64,000 nucleotides of DNA from Uliginosibacterium sp. 31-16 (GCF_030730865.1 NZ_JAVALZ010000001.1:1550001-1614000), one strand, 5' to 3'; positions 54,354-62,477 are shown, counted from the first letter of the stretch. Notes: generated from the letters alone by a model not told the origin. A program made the numbers and translations.

Positions 54354-54784
54354 ATCCCCGTGATCTGCAGAAAATTGCCTACACGATCGAACAGTTCCTG
54401 AATGCCGCAGGTCTGCCCGATGATGCGGCGCGCACGGCGGTCGAGGAAAAGATCGTCAAGCGCCTCGCCAGCGGTGGCAAGGATGACTACGTGGTATTCA
54501 ACGGCGGTGGCCTGTACTGCTACCAGAGCGGGAAAATGCGCGAAAGCCTGCCCGCCAATGGCGCCACGGCCACGCAGCCGATCTGGAGTAATGGCCGCGA
54601 AATCTCCGCGCTGGATACGGATGCCTGGCAGGGCGGCGGCAAGCTGGTGATGCTGGGCGCCGCCGGACTTGCGCTCGGCTCGGCGGCGGCGCTGGGTGCG
54701 ACGCCGAAGAACGGCAAGGACAAGGAGCGCAACAGCAATAACAACAATAACAATAACAACAACAATAATAACAACAACGGCTGA
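54350..54784 (+). CDS. Small protein with 14-Asn tail, possible substrate of the radical SAM enzyme
   Basis: A 144-residue protein coupled by ATGA overlap to the radical SAM gene. Residues 1-50 look like a small helical, leader-like domain (MNPRDLQKIAYTIEQFLNA, then TAVEEKIVKRLAS). Residues about 50-95 contain an aromatic Gly-rich stretch (VVFNGGGLYCYQSGK, then AWQGGG). One hydrophobic segment (KLVMLGAAGLALGSAAALGA, about 97-116) follows. The end is a basic linker (NGKDKERNS), 14 consecutive Asn residues and a final Gly. The layout, leader-like domain plus low-complexity tail beside a radical SAM maturase, fits a ribosomally made, post-translationally modified product or a membrane-anchored modified protein. 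That is inference; no precursor family was recognised. Confidence 0.8.
   Translation: MNPRDLQKIAYTIEQFLNAAGLPDDAARTAVEEKIVKRLASGGKDDYVVFNGGGLYCYQSGKMRESLPANGATATQPIWSNGREISALDTDAWQGGGKLVMLGAAGLALGSAAALGATPKNGKDKERNSNNNNNNNNNNNNNNG
54737..54778 (+). repeat. AAY trinucleotide tract encoding the Asn tail
   Basis: Fourteen consecutive AAC/AAT codons in mixed order code for the poly-Asn tail, preceded by AAC-AGC and followed by GGC-TGA. Nine are AAC and five AAT. In a genome this GC-rich such an A-rich tract is conspicuous, and mixed codons imply selection on the protein rather than recent simple slippage. Confidence 0.95.
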
Positions 54785-54786
54785 TC

Positions 54787-54820
54787 AGACCTTCCAGGAG
54801 CCGCTTCTGGCAAGGGTCTT
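54787..54820. terminator. Hairpin after the Asn-tail gene
   Basis: AGACC(TTCCAGGAG)CCGCTTCTGGC(AAG)GGTCT, 2 bases after the stop, with outer AGACC/GGTCT pairing and the inner TTCT-GGC core of the dispersed hairpin family. The likely 3' end of the four-gene operon. Confidence 0.5.
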
Positions 54821-54885
54821 CAGGGGGTGTGCCTGAGGAGTCAATGTTGTAGCGCCTCGACAGGCATGGTCTTCGCGGATGGCCG

Positions 54886-55482
54886 TCAGACGCGGCTCTT
54901 CACCTGGTTGCGTACGGCTTCCAGCGTCTTGGGCAAGCTGTCCTTGCCGAGCATGTCCACGATCCAGCCCAGCCCGACGGGCACGCTGCCGGGGTCGGAA
55001 TACACCTGATAACGCAGCACGGTTTTCGCCGGGTCGGCGGGCAAGGGCGTGAGCAGCCAGTAGCCACGGGTGTCGGCGATGGTCTGGTCCGGTTTCAGGT
55101 CGGGGCGGGGCAGCATCTTCCAGGCGAGGCGGCAACTCTGTGCGTTCACGGCCGGGCTCATCTGCAGGCGGTATTGCTTGGTCTTGCCCAGTGGCAGGCT
55201 CAGGGTGAAATCGGCCTGTGTGCCGTCGGCGTCTGCTTTGATGATCACGGCTTTGGCCATGTTCGGCATGAAGGTCGGGTAGCTCGCGTAGTCCTGAATC
55301 AGCGCGCACAGCTTGGGCATCGGCGCGGCGATGATCGTGCCGGCCTGCCAGGTCTTGCCCGGCGCTCCGCTGGTGGGCAGCTCGATAGTGGTGATGCGGG
55401 CTTCGCTGAGGCTGGCCGGATCGATTTCGGCGGCGCTGCTCAGTCTGGTCAGCACGGCAAGCAGCAACGCGAATTTACGCAT
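54886..55482 (-). CDS. Exported START/SRPBCC-like protein
   Basis: A 198-residue protein with a signal peptide (MRKFALLLAVLTRLSSAAE). The body has the START/polyketide-cyclase-like pattern: a long first strand, LCALIQDYASYPTFMPNM as the helix-loop motif, SLPLGKTKQYRL, and a C-terminal helix (LPKTLEAVRNQVK). Such folds bind lipids or hydrophobic ligands; export is less common than the cytoplasmic form. The 3' gene of the group 57090-54886, whose genes overlap by 4 to 8 bases. Confidence 0.75.
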   Translation of the reverse strand: MRKFALLLAVLTRLSSAAEIDPASLSEARITTIELPTSGAPGKTWQAGTIIAAPMPKLCALIQDYASYPTFMPNMAKAVIIKADADGTQADFTLSLPLGKTKQYRLQMSPAVNAQSCRLAWKMLPRPDLKPDQTIADTRGYWLLTPLPADPAKTVLRYQVYSDPGSVPVGLGWIVDMLGKDSLPKTLEAVRNQVKSRV

Positions 55483-55975
55483 GCGCCTTTTCCTTTTTGG
55501 GGCGGCTCGAGAACCACAGCAGCACGGCGGCGACACCGACGAACTGCCAGTAGTCGGTGGGCGCAAACAGGAACCAGTGCTTGTGCCAGACCACATCTGC
55601 CGGGTTGAAATGCGCGAGGCCGTAGGCCGGATTGAAGGCGAACCACAGGAAGTCTTCGATGATCCAGAACAGCATGATGCAGGCGATCACCCGTGCCTCG
55701 GCGCGCAGCGACCAGTGCGCGAAGAAGGCCAGTGGCAGGTGAAAGATCAGTGCCATGAAGGAGAACACCCAGGCGTGGTAGCCGGTCATCGGCCGGCCGC
55801 CCCAGAAGATGTCCAGCAGCCAGTGGCTCTCGATGCGCCAGGTCGGCAGATTGGCGGCCCAGCCAGCGGCGCCCTCGATCTGCACCTCGACCATAGCGAA
55901 GAAGGTGGCGACGAGCGCCACCCAGCCGATCAGCAAGGCCAGTTGCCAGGGGCGTGCAGGCAGTGTGGGATTCAT
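55475..55975 (-). CDS. Integral membrane protein of unknown function
   Basis: A 166-residue protein with about four membrane segments (LALLIGWVALVATFFAMVEV, AWVFSFMALIFHLPLAFFAHW, VIACIMLFWIIEDFLWFAF and YWQFVGVAAVLLWF). Many Trp, His and Phe residues lie at the membrane interface (WHKHWFLF). No family recognised. The start overlaps the glycosyltransferase stop by 4 bases, and its end overlaps the START-like gene start by 8 bases, so the three are tightly coupled. Confidence 0.78.
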   Translation of the reverse strand: MNPTLPARPWQLALLIGWVALVATFFAMVEVQIEGAAGWAANLPTWRIESHWLLDIFWGGRPMTGYHAWVFSFMALIFHLPLAFFAHWSLRAEARVIACIMLFWIIEDFLWFAFNPAYGLAHFNPADVVWHKHWFLFAPTDYWQFVGVAAVLLWFSSRPKKEKAHA

Positions 55976-57090
55976 TGACCGACCACCCTGGCGAGCACCG
56001 CTTTGCCCGCGTCCGGTCGGCCCAGCGCACGGGCCTTGCGGCACATGTCGGCGAGCCGGGCAGGATCTTCCAGCAACAGGCGTACGCGGTATTCCAGCGT
56101 TACGGCGTCACAGGCTTTGAGCGCCACGCCCTGTTCCAGCAGGTAGTCGGCGTTGCGCTCTTCCTGGCCGGGGATCGGTGAATTCAGGATCATGGCCTTG
56201 CCCATGGCCAGGCATTCCGAGGTCGACAGCCCGCCCGGCTTGGTGATGACCAGATCGGCGCAGGCCATCAGGCGCTCAACCTTGTCGGTGAAGCCTTGCG
56301 GGAAGAGGCGGCCCGGATAGCGTTTAGCCATCTCCTGCAACGCGGCCAGTGCCGCCGCATTGCGCCCGGCCAGCACCACCAGCTGGAAGTCGCCGCCAAT
56401 CGCGAGCAGGCTCTCCGCCACGGTATCCAGACTGCCCATGCCGGCGCCGCCGCCCATCAGCATCACGGTCGTGCGCTGCGGGGCCATGCCGTACTCGGCG
56501 GCGCAGGCCGCGCGGTCCAGTGGCTCACCGAAGGCCGGCATGATCGGGATGCCGGTGAGATGGATGTTCTGTGCCGGAATGCCCGCCGCGCGCATGCGGA
56601 ACACCACTTCATCATTCGCGGCGAAGTAGCCGGCCATGTGTTCGTGCACCCACATGCGGTGCAGATCGAAGTCCGTCACCTGTACCCACACCGGGCAGGC
56701 GATGTCGCCCTGGCGCAGCATGCGGTCGAGCATCTCGGCGGGCAGGAAGTGGGTACAGACGATGGCGTCCGGCTTGAAGGCGGCGATCTCTTTGCGCAAG
56801 GGGCGGGTCGACAGGCGCTCCACGCCACGGCGGATTTTCTCGCCGGTGCTGTCCGGCTCGGCCTCGTGGCTGGCCTGATACAGATAGCCCCACACCGCGG
56901 GCAGCTTCGCTACCAGTTTCAGATAGGTGTCGGCATACAGCTTGCGGAAGCCGGCCGGCACGTAATCCATCACGTCGAGGTGGCGCACTTCCAGTGCCTC
57001 GGCGCCTTGTGCCGCGGCGCGGATCGCCTCGGCGGCACGCACATGACCGGCACCGGCCGATACGCTGAGGAGAAGGATTTTTCGGGTCAT
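55972..57090 (-). CDS. MGDG synthase-type glycosyltransferase
   Basis: A 372-residue membrane-associated GT28-family enzyme. The N-terminal MGDG-synthase domain begins KILLLSVSAGAGHVRAAEAI, the GxGH diacylglycerol-binding region. The C-terminal GT domain has VMLMGGGAGMGSLDTVAESL and DLVITKPGGLSTSECLAMGK, the UDP-sugar site, then SPIPGQEERNADYL. Relatives make mono- or diglycosyldiacylglycerol; in bacteria these can replace phospholipids under phosphate limitation. The acceptor here may be a lipid handled by the downstream membrane and START-like proteins; this is inference from the coupling. Confidence 0.88.
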   Translation of the reverse strand: MTRKILLLSVSAGAGHVRAAEAIRAAAQGAEALEVRHLDVMDYVPAGFRKLYADTYLKLVAKLPAVWGYLYQASHEAEPDSTGEKIRRGVERLSTRPLRKEIAAFKPDAIVCTHFLPAEMLDRMLRQGDIACPVWVQVTDFDLHRMWVHEHMAGYFAANDEVVFRMRAAGIPAQNIHLTGIPIMPAFGEPLDRAACAAEYGMAPQRTTVMLMGGGAGMGSLDTVAESLLAIGGDFQLVVLAGRNAAALAALQEMAKRYPGRLFPQGFTDKVERLMACADLVITKPGGLSTSECLAMGKAMILNSPIPGQEERNADYLLEQGVALKACDAVTLEYRVRLLLEDPARLADMCRKARALGRPDAGKAVLARVVGQ

Positions 57091-57262
57091 GGTGATGGCT
57101 CAGTGATTCCGGAGAGCGGATCTTACCCGGCCTGTATTTCAGTCGTGCAGACCGCTGGACGAGTGGGGCGCCGGGCGGACCTCTGCAGAGAGCCAGCCCT
57201 GAGCGCCGCGACTTACCTCGCTCTCCAGTATGGCTGGCTGGAGAACAAGGCAGGGAGCGGGT

Positions 57263-57664
57263 CTACAGAGGGATGCTGCGGAAGTTTTTCAATTCGCGCA
57301 GTGTGCAGCGCGGCAGCCAGATGAAGCCGCACAGCCAGTACAGGCAGGTGGAGGCGTAGAAATTCGCCTCACGGTAGACCGGGTTGCCGACCGTGGTGTG
57401 CCACAGCAGATAGCTGCCATCCACGGCGAACCACCACCAGAACAGGATCAGCGGCAGCTTGCGCCAGTCGCGGCGCAACACAGCACGCGCCGAGGGCGCG
57501 GCGGTGAGGCAGGTCAGCCCGGCCATGATCAGGCTCACCCCGATGTCCCAGTCGCCGATCTCGTAAAACAGCGCGCCGTAGATCAGCCAGCCCAGGCCAA
57601 GGGCGAGGGTGACGAGCTTCCACGGGCGGCGCAGCTCGCGCGGGGATTCGAGCAGGCCGGGCAT
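57263..57664 (-). CDS. Integral membrane protein of unknown function
   Basis: A 133-residue protein with about three membrane segments (LVTLALGLGWLIYGALFYE, VSLIMAGLTCLTAA and LPLILFWWWFAVDGSYLLW) and a Cys/Trp-rich C-terminus (STCLYWLCGFIWLPRCTL). The ATG at 57664 overlaps the preceding stop by one base (TGATG). No family recognised. It is the last gene of the minus-strand group; the 172-base gap to the glycosyltransferase start shows no clear terminator. Confidence 0.72.
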   Translation of the reverse strand: MPGLLESPRELRRPWKLVTLALGLGWLIYGALFYEIGDWDIGVSLIMAGLTCLTAAPSARAVLRRDWRKLPLILFWWWFAVDGSYLLWHTTVGNPVYREANFYASTCLYWLCGFIWLPRCTLRELKNFRSIPL

Positions 57665-58110
57665 CACGCCTGGGCGCGCTTTACCTTGTAGCCAAGCCAG
57701 CAGAGACACAATCCGGCGCCGGACCACAGGCTGAATGCCAGCAATCGTGCGCCGGTGTCGCCGAGGGTCTGCGATGCCAGGAGCACGAGGCGGCAGATGG
57801 CGCGACAACTGCCCTGACCATCCGGCAAGGCCTGGCTGCCGGTGAGGAAGCTTGCCCCATAGCAAAAGCCGAATGCGCCGAGCAGGTAAAGAGCGACGCC
57901 GAAAGCTTGCCCGCTCCGCGTCCGGCCAGGCGTCAGGCGTGCTTCGGTCTCTTCCTTGAGCATTAGTGTCAGGGCGAGAAGGAACAACACAAACCCCAGA
58001 AAGCCGCCGATCGTGACGAGATCTGCCGCCGGGTGAGTGATGAGTGCTGCCAGCGTGAGCCCGCCAGCGCCCAGAATGATGAGTTGCAGCAGGACGCGGA
58101 GCGTTTTCAT
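57664..58110 (-). CDS. Integral membrane protein of unknown function
   Basis: A 148-residue protein with four predicted membrane segments (LLQLIILGAGGLTLAALI, LVTIGGFLGFVLFLLALTLML, AFGVALYLLGAFGFCYGASF and LLAFSLWSGAGLCLCWLGY). Short loops and two periplasmic Cys (SCRAICR). No family recognised. It starts 13 bases after the CapA-like gene ends, and its stop overlaps the next start. Confidence 0.72.
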   Translation of the reverse strand: MKTLRVLLQLIILGAGGLTLAALITHPAADLVTIGGFLGFVLFLLALTLMLKEETEARLTPGRTRSGQAFGVALYLLGAFGFCYGASFLTGSQALPDGQGSCRAICRLVLLASQTLGDTGARLLAFSLWSGAGLCLCWLGYKVKRAQA

Positions 58111-58123
58111 CGAGCGCGCCGCC

Positions 58124-59083
58124 TCACTTCGTCGAACACACCCGCACGTTCTTGTCGCCGCGCTTCGCACAAGGCATGCGTTTGTCGGGCGAGGGGTGCG
58201 GGGTGCCTGTGTTGTCGATGCGAACTTCGTCGATCATCCAGTCGGCCACGCCCTGTTTGTCCAGCGTCATCCGCAGCAGCCAGCCCGTGCGCCCGGCCTT
58301 GGTGTCGAAACCATCGAAGACAAGATTACCCAGGCTGTAGATGATCGGCGCGCCCTTGTAGATGTCGGTGCCTTGCGTGCAGTGCGGGTGTCCGCCGACA
58401 ACGGCGGCGGCACCGGCGTCGATCATCTGCTGGGCAAATTCGCGCTGGCGGGCGCTGGGCGAGGGTTCGTTTTCCCAACCCCAGTGCATGAAGGGGATGA
58501 CCAGATCGGCACCGGCCGTCTTGGCCGCACGAATGTCACCGAGGACCTGACTGTCTTCGCTCCAGGCAATCCCCGGCCAGGTCGGGCCGGCCTCGAAACT
58601 GCGCGGCTTGTACTCGTTGTAGCCGAGCACCGCGATCTTCAGGCCGTTCTTCTCGAGCCACAGCGGCGTGTGGGCTTCGGCGAGGTTGCGCCCGGCGCCG
58701 AAGTGGCGAACCCCGGCCTCGTCGAGCAGGCTCATGGTTTCCAGAAGTGCCGGGTGGCCGTAGTCACCGGAGTGGTTGTTGGCCAGCGAGACGGCTGTGA
58801 AACGGTTGCGCAGCAATTTGGCCGCGTTCGGGACTGCGCGGAAGGTATAGATCTTGTTCGGGTTGGGTTTGCCCTTGCTGGAGATCGGCGCTTCGAGATT
58901 GGCAATGCGGAAATCGCTGCGCGACAGCAGCTTGCCGAGCGGGGCGAGCGGGTCACCGCCGTCAGCAATGACTTTGCCAGGGCCTTCGTCGAGCATCACG
59001 TCACCACCGAAAACCAGCGTGACGGTGTCGGCCGCCTGAGCGGCGCCGGTGGCGAGAAGCAGGCTGAGCAGGAGGCGTCTCAT
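58124..59083 (-). CDS. CapA family metallophosphatase-like protein
   Basis: A 319-residue exported protein (signal peptide MRRLLLSLLLATGAAQA) with a CapA/calcineurin-like fold. Motifs are VTLVFGGDVMLDEG, FRIANLEAPIS, AVSLANNHSGDYG and VVGGHPHCTQGTDIY, the metal-ligand blocks of this superfamily. CapA proteins take part in poly-gamma-glutamate capsule assembly, but CapA-like genes without capB/capC, as here, have varied or unknown roles. The start overlaps the end of the preceding exported-protein gene by 4 bases. The neighbouring locus concerns cyanophycin, another poly-amino-acid, which may or may not be meaningful. Confidence 0.88.
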   Translation of the reverse strand: MRRLLLSLLLATGAAQAADTVTLVFGGDVMLDEGPGKVIADGGDPLAPLGKLLSRSDFRIANLEAPISSKGKPNPNKIYTFRAVPNAAKLLRNRFTAVSLANNHSGDYGHPALLETMSLLDEAGVRHFGAGRNLAEAHTPLWLEKNGLKIAVLGYNEYKPRSFEAGPTWPGIAWSEDSQVLGDIRAAKTAGADLVIPFMHWGWENEPSPSARQREFAQQMIDAGAAAVVGGHPHCTQGTDIYKGAPIIYSLGNLVFDGFDTKAGRTGWLLRMTLDKQGVADWMIDEVRIDNTGTPHPSPDKRMPCAKRGDKNVRVCSTK

Positions 59084-59484
59084 GGTTGTTCCTCGGCGGG
59101 CTGGATCTCGCACCAGTAGCGTAATTCGCTGTCACGAATCGGTTCGTAGACGCGCTGCATGCCGGTGAAGCCGGGGCGGCCGTGTGCCTCCATGGCTTCG
59201 GCGAGCGGATAGGACGCCTGATGGACCAGCACCGGGCCATCCGGATGGTCGGCATAGGTGTAGAGCTTCACCATGCCGGGCTCGAACACAGGCCGGAACA
59301 GGAAGTAGGAACCGATGGCAGTGGGCGCCACCCGGTAGGCGTCGGGGACGCTGGCCAGCCTGGGCTGGAACAGGCTTTTCGTCTCGCCCCCGTAGGTGTA
59401 ATGACAGGCCAGTTGTTGTGCCGGTGCCGCGAAGGCGGTGCCGGCCGCAACGGCCAGCAGGAATGCGGTGATGGTGTTTTTCAT
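59080..59484 (-). CDS. Exported protein of unknown function
   Basis: A 134-residue protein with a signal peptide (MKNTITAFLLAVAAGTAFA, cleaved before APAQQ). The mature part contains two Cys (LACHYTYGG and RYWCEIQP) that could form a disulfide, and the phrase YRVAPTAIGSYFLFRP. No family recognised from memory. Coupled at both ends by 4-base overlaps: its start to the DUF1854 stop, its stop to the CapA-like start, which ties the CapA gene to the cyanophycin locus in one transcript. Confidence 0.75.
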   Translation of the reverse strand: MKNTITAFLLAVAAGTAFAAPAQQLACHYTYGGETKSLFQPRLASVPDAYRVAPTAIGSYFLFRPVFEPGMVKLYTYADHPDGPVLVHQASYPLAEAMEAHGRPGFTGMQRVYEPIRDSELRYWCEIQPAEEQP

Positions 59485-59951
59485 AGGAAACGATCCAGAA
59501 GCTTGCGCGAGTGGCGGTCCAGATCAGCGAGCTTGCGGATCATGAACTGAATGCCATGCGCGTCGGCAATCAGGAGGATACCGCCGGGCAAGCGACGGAT
59601 ATCTTCTTCACCCTTGAGTACGAAGCTGGCCGTGCCGCGATCGGTTTCGACATCCCAGGTGCTCGGTGTGGCGAAGCTGGAGACCTTGTTCAGGCGCTTG
59701 ATCTCGGGCATGAATTCACGAGCACCCAGTTCTTCCTCGATCAGGGCGCGCAGCTCTGCCGGTAGCCCGGCCAGCAACTCGATCCAGGCGACTTCGTGGC
59801 CGTCCGTACTCATCAGGGCGATGCCTTCGAGCGGCGCAGAGATCGGATTGGCACGCACCGGCGTGATGCCTTCATGGCGCACGCCATCGGCATCGGTCAG
59901 CACGAGCTGGCCGAAGGCGTTGCGCTCAAGTGAAAAATTGATGGAACTCAT
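59481..59951 (-). CDS. Cyanophycin-associated DUF1854 protein
   Basis: A 156-residue cytoplasmic protein of the DUF1854 family (MSSINFSLERNAFGQLVLTD, EGIALMSTDGHEVAWIEL, FMPEIKRLNKVSSFATPSTW, and ILLIADAHGIQFMIRKLADLD). DUF1854 genes are found beside cyanophycin synthetase and a dedicated ABC transporter in betaproteobacteria; the exact role is unknown. The ribosome-binding site (GAGGAC) and start codon lie inside one arm of a 27-base inverted repeat whose other arm is about 245 bases upstream, so translation may be controlled by RNA structure. Confidence 0.88.
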   Translation of the reverse strand: MSSINFSLERNAFGQLVLTDADGVRHEGITPVRANPISAPLEGIALMSTDGHEVAWIELLAGLPAELRALIEEELGAREFMPEIKRLNKVSSFATPSTWDVETDRGTASFVLKGEEDIRRLPGGILLIADAHGIQFMIRKLADLDRHSRKLLDRFL

Positions 59952-60214
59952 TTCACAGTCCTCTGTGGGATGCGTTGGGCCGGAATGCGGATGAACCGCG
60001 AGCCGTGTGAGGAAGCAAAGGGTGGTTCCCCTTTGCGACGAGCATGGGGAAGCGGGCGCCGCATTCCGACCCAACCCGAAGGGCCGTCACTGTTCCGGGC
60101 GCATTGCTGCGTTGCTCGTTGCTTGTGTGGCCACACCACACGGCGCGCCTCGCGCCTTGCCCTGCCTCCCGGAACAGTGGCAGCGCACCCACCGAGGGCT
60201 GTGAAATGAGTTCC
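59943..60214. repeat. Nested inverted-repeat element between DUF1854 and ABC-transporter genes
   Basis: The outer arms 59943-59969 and 60188-60214 match at 25 of 27 positions and continue inward with one bulge. Inside lie two further hairpin pairs: 59974-59990 with 60059-60075 (16 of 17) and 60088-60099 with 60168-60179 (12 of 12, CACTGTTCCGGG). A small TGTGTGGCCACAC palindrome is at about 60124-60137. Read as RNA in the operon direction this is a three-way junction. The 3' outer arm covers the DUF1854 ribosome-binding site and ATG. It could be a MITE-like insertion or a structured regulatory leader. Confidence 0.85.
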
Positions 60215-60227
60215 CGCGGGGCGCCCA

Positions 60228-62477
60228 TCATTCGCCTCCTTCAAGCAGATTCTGTTCGGCATTGCGCAGTTGGGCCTGATACAGGCGCCAGTAGGCCCCT
60301 TCGGCGGCCATCAGCTGGTCGTGGTTGCCAACCTCGACGATCTGGCCACGATCCATGACGACGAGGCGATCAGCTTTGCGCAATGTGGACAGGCGGTGGG
60401 CGATGGCGATGGTGGTGCGGCCCTGCACGAGGTTGTCGAGCGCGCGCTGAATTTCCTTTTCGGTCTCGGTATCCACGGCCGAGGTGGCTTCATCCATGAT
60501 CAGGATGCGCGGGTCGATCAGCAGCGCGCGGGCAATCGACACGCGCTGGCGTTCGCCGCCGGAGAGGCCCTGACCGCGCTCGCCGACGATGGAGTCGTAG
60601 CCCTGTGGCAGGCGCAGGATGAACTCATGGGCGTGAGCTGCGCGGGCGGCGGCGATGATCTCGGCGCGGGTCGCATCCGGTTTGCCGTAGGCGATGTTCT
60701 CGGCAATCGTGCCGAAGAACAGGAAGGGTTCCTGCAGCACCAGCCCGATGTTGCGACGGAAGTCCGCAATCGCCACGCTGCGGATGTCCACCCCATCGAT
60801 CATGATCGCGCCTTCCGATACGTCGTAGAAGCGGCAGATCAGGTTGACCAGCGTGCTCTTGCCAGAGCCGGAATGGCCGACCAGGCCGATCATTTCGCCG
60901 GGCTGGATGTCCAGCGATAGATTGCGGATCACCGAGCGGTTGCCGTAGCGGAAACCGATGTCGCGCATCTGGATGCTGCCTTGCACGCTGGGCAGGGGCA
61001 CGGGTTTGACGGGCTCCGGCACGCTGGAAACGTGGTCGAGGATGTCGAAGATGCGCTTGGCGCCGGCGGCGGCTTTTTGGGTGACCGAGACGATGCGGCT
61101 CATCGAATCCAGCCGGGTGTAGAAGCGCCCGATGTAGGCCAGGAAGGCGACCAGCACACCGACGGTGATGTCGTTGTGCGAGACCTGCCAGATGCCGAAG
61201 GCCCACACCACGAGCAGGCCGATCTCGGTCAGCAGCGTGACGGTGGGCGAGAACAGGGACCAGGTCTTGTTGATCCGGTCATTCACGGCGAGGTTATGGG
61301 CGTTGGCTTCACGGAAACGCTGCGTTTCGCGTTTTTCCTGCGCAAAAGCCTTCACTACCCGGATGCCAGGGATGGTGTCGGCAAGGATGTTGGTGACTTC
61401 ACCCCAGACGCGATCTATCTTTTCGAAACCGGTGCGCAGGCGGTCGCGCACGGTGTGGATCATCCACATGATCAGCGGCAGCGGCAGCAGGGTGACGATG
61501 GCCAGCCAGTGGTTGATCGAGAACAGGATTGCCGTGGTCATGGCGATCATCAGCACATCGGTGATGAAATCCAGCGCATGCAGCGAGAGGAACACGCTGA
61601 TGCGGTCGGATTCCGAGCCGATGCGCGCCATCAGGTCGCCGGTGCGCTTGCCGCCAAAATACTCGAGCGAGAGTTTGATCAGGTGTTCATAGGTGGTGGT
61701 GCGCAGGTCGGCCGAGATCCGCTCGGAGACCAGCGCGAGGATGTAGGTCTTGGCCCAGCCGAGCAGCCAGGACAGCATGGCCGCGCCAAACAGCCCGGCC
61801 AGCAGCATGATCTCCATCCGGGTGTCGATCGGCTTGCCGTTCTGATAGGGGATCAGCACCTTGTCCATCAGCGGCATGGTCAGGTAGGGCGGCACCAGTG
61901 TCGCGGCGGTGGCGCCGGTCATCAGCGCGAAACCCGCGACGAGTTGCCAGCGGTAGGGTTTGGCAAAGCGCCACAGGCGGAAGAGTGTCCAGGTCGACGG
62001 GGCTTCGTGCAGCTCGCGGGCGCAGATCGGGCATTCGTCTTCGCCCGGGGGCAGCGGGGCCTTGCAGGTCGCGCAGATTTCTTCATCCGGCGTCTTGGGG
62101 GCCTGGCCGGTGCGCAGGGCTTCGGTCTGGCGCTCGAATTCGCTGATCACGCGCAGGGCGGCGAGGTTCTGGCTCAGGGTGAAACGCCAGTGGGCGATCC
62201 GTCCGTTGGTGTCCAGCAGCTCCAGGCAGCCCACGCCAGCGTGGTCGGTGTGGCGCAGGGCCAGTGTTCCCCTGAGCGGCCAGCTTTGCCAGCTGGCCTC
62301 GGGCGTGCACGCCAGCAGCTCGCTGGCGGTGATCAGGACCAGCCCTGAGGCGAATCGCAGGCGCGCATCCAGATCCAGCTCCAGCCAGGCCAGAACAGGT
62401 TTGCCGCAGCCCGGACGGGTAGCGATTTCGGTACGCCAGCGCTCAGGCAGGCTATGGTCAGCAGGTACGGGCAACAT
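60228..62477 (-). CDS. Cyanophycin-associated ABC transporter (fused membrane and ATPase domains)
   Basis: A 749-residue half-transporter. An N-terminal domain of about 150 residues precedes a zinc-ribbon ([18 protein letters not shown], about 135-152), then the ABC exporter membrane domain with six segments (about 170-450) and the ATPase: Walker [11 protein letters not shown]-loop VLQEPFLF, signature [15 protein letters not shown], Walker [13 protein letters not shown]. All ATPase motifs are intact. It belongs with DUF1854 and cphA in the betaproteobacterial cyanophycin cluster. The substrate is unknown; export of dipeptide or related products is possible. Divergent from cphA, with a 277-base gap. 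Confidence 0.92.
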   Translation of the reverse strand: MLPVPADHSLPERWRTEIATRPGCGKPVLAWLELDLDARLRFASGLVLITASELLACTPEASWQSWPLRGTLALRHTDHAGVGCLELLDTNGRIAHWRFTLSQNLAALRVISEFERQTEALRTGQAPKTPDEEICATCKAPLPPGEDECPICARELHEAPSTWTLFRLWRFAKPYRWQLVAGFALMTGATAATLVPPYLTMPLMDKVLIPYQNGKPIDTRMEIMLLAGLFGAAMLSWLLGWAKTYILALVSERISADLRTTTYEHLIKLSLEYFGGKRTGDLMARIGSESDRISVFLSLHALDFITDVLMIAMTTAILFSINHWLAIVTLLPLPLIMWMIHTVRDRLRTGFEKIDRVWGEVTNILADTIPGIRVVKAFAQEKRETQRFREANAHNLAVNDRINKTWSLFSPTVTLLTEIGLLVVWAFGIWQVSHNDITVGVLVAFLAYIGRFYTRLDSMSRIVSVTQKAAAGAKRIFDILDHVSSVPEPVKPVPLPSVQGSIQMRDIGFRYGNRSVIRNLSLDIQPGEMIGLVGHSGSGKSTLVNLICRFYDVSEGAIMIDGVDIRSVAIADFRRNIGLVLQEPFLFFGTIAENIAYGKPDATRAEIIAAARAAHAHEFILRLPQGYDSIVGERGQGLSGGERQRVSIARALLIDPRILIMDEATSAVDTETEKEIQRALDNLVQGRTTIAIAHRLSTLRKADRLVVMDRGQIVEVGNHDQLMAAEGAYWRLYQAQLRNAEQNLLEGGE

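Noticed and set aside
52524-54784. His-Xaa-Ser radical SAM system
   Set aside because: That system has two radical SAM proteins and a partner with HxS repeats; here there is one enzyme and an Asn tract.
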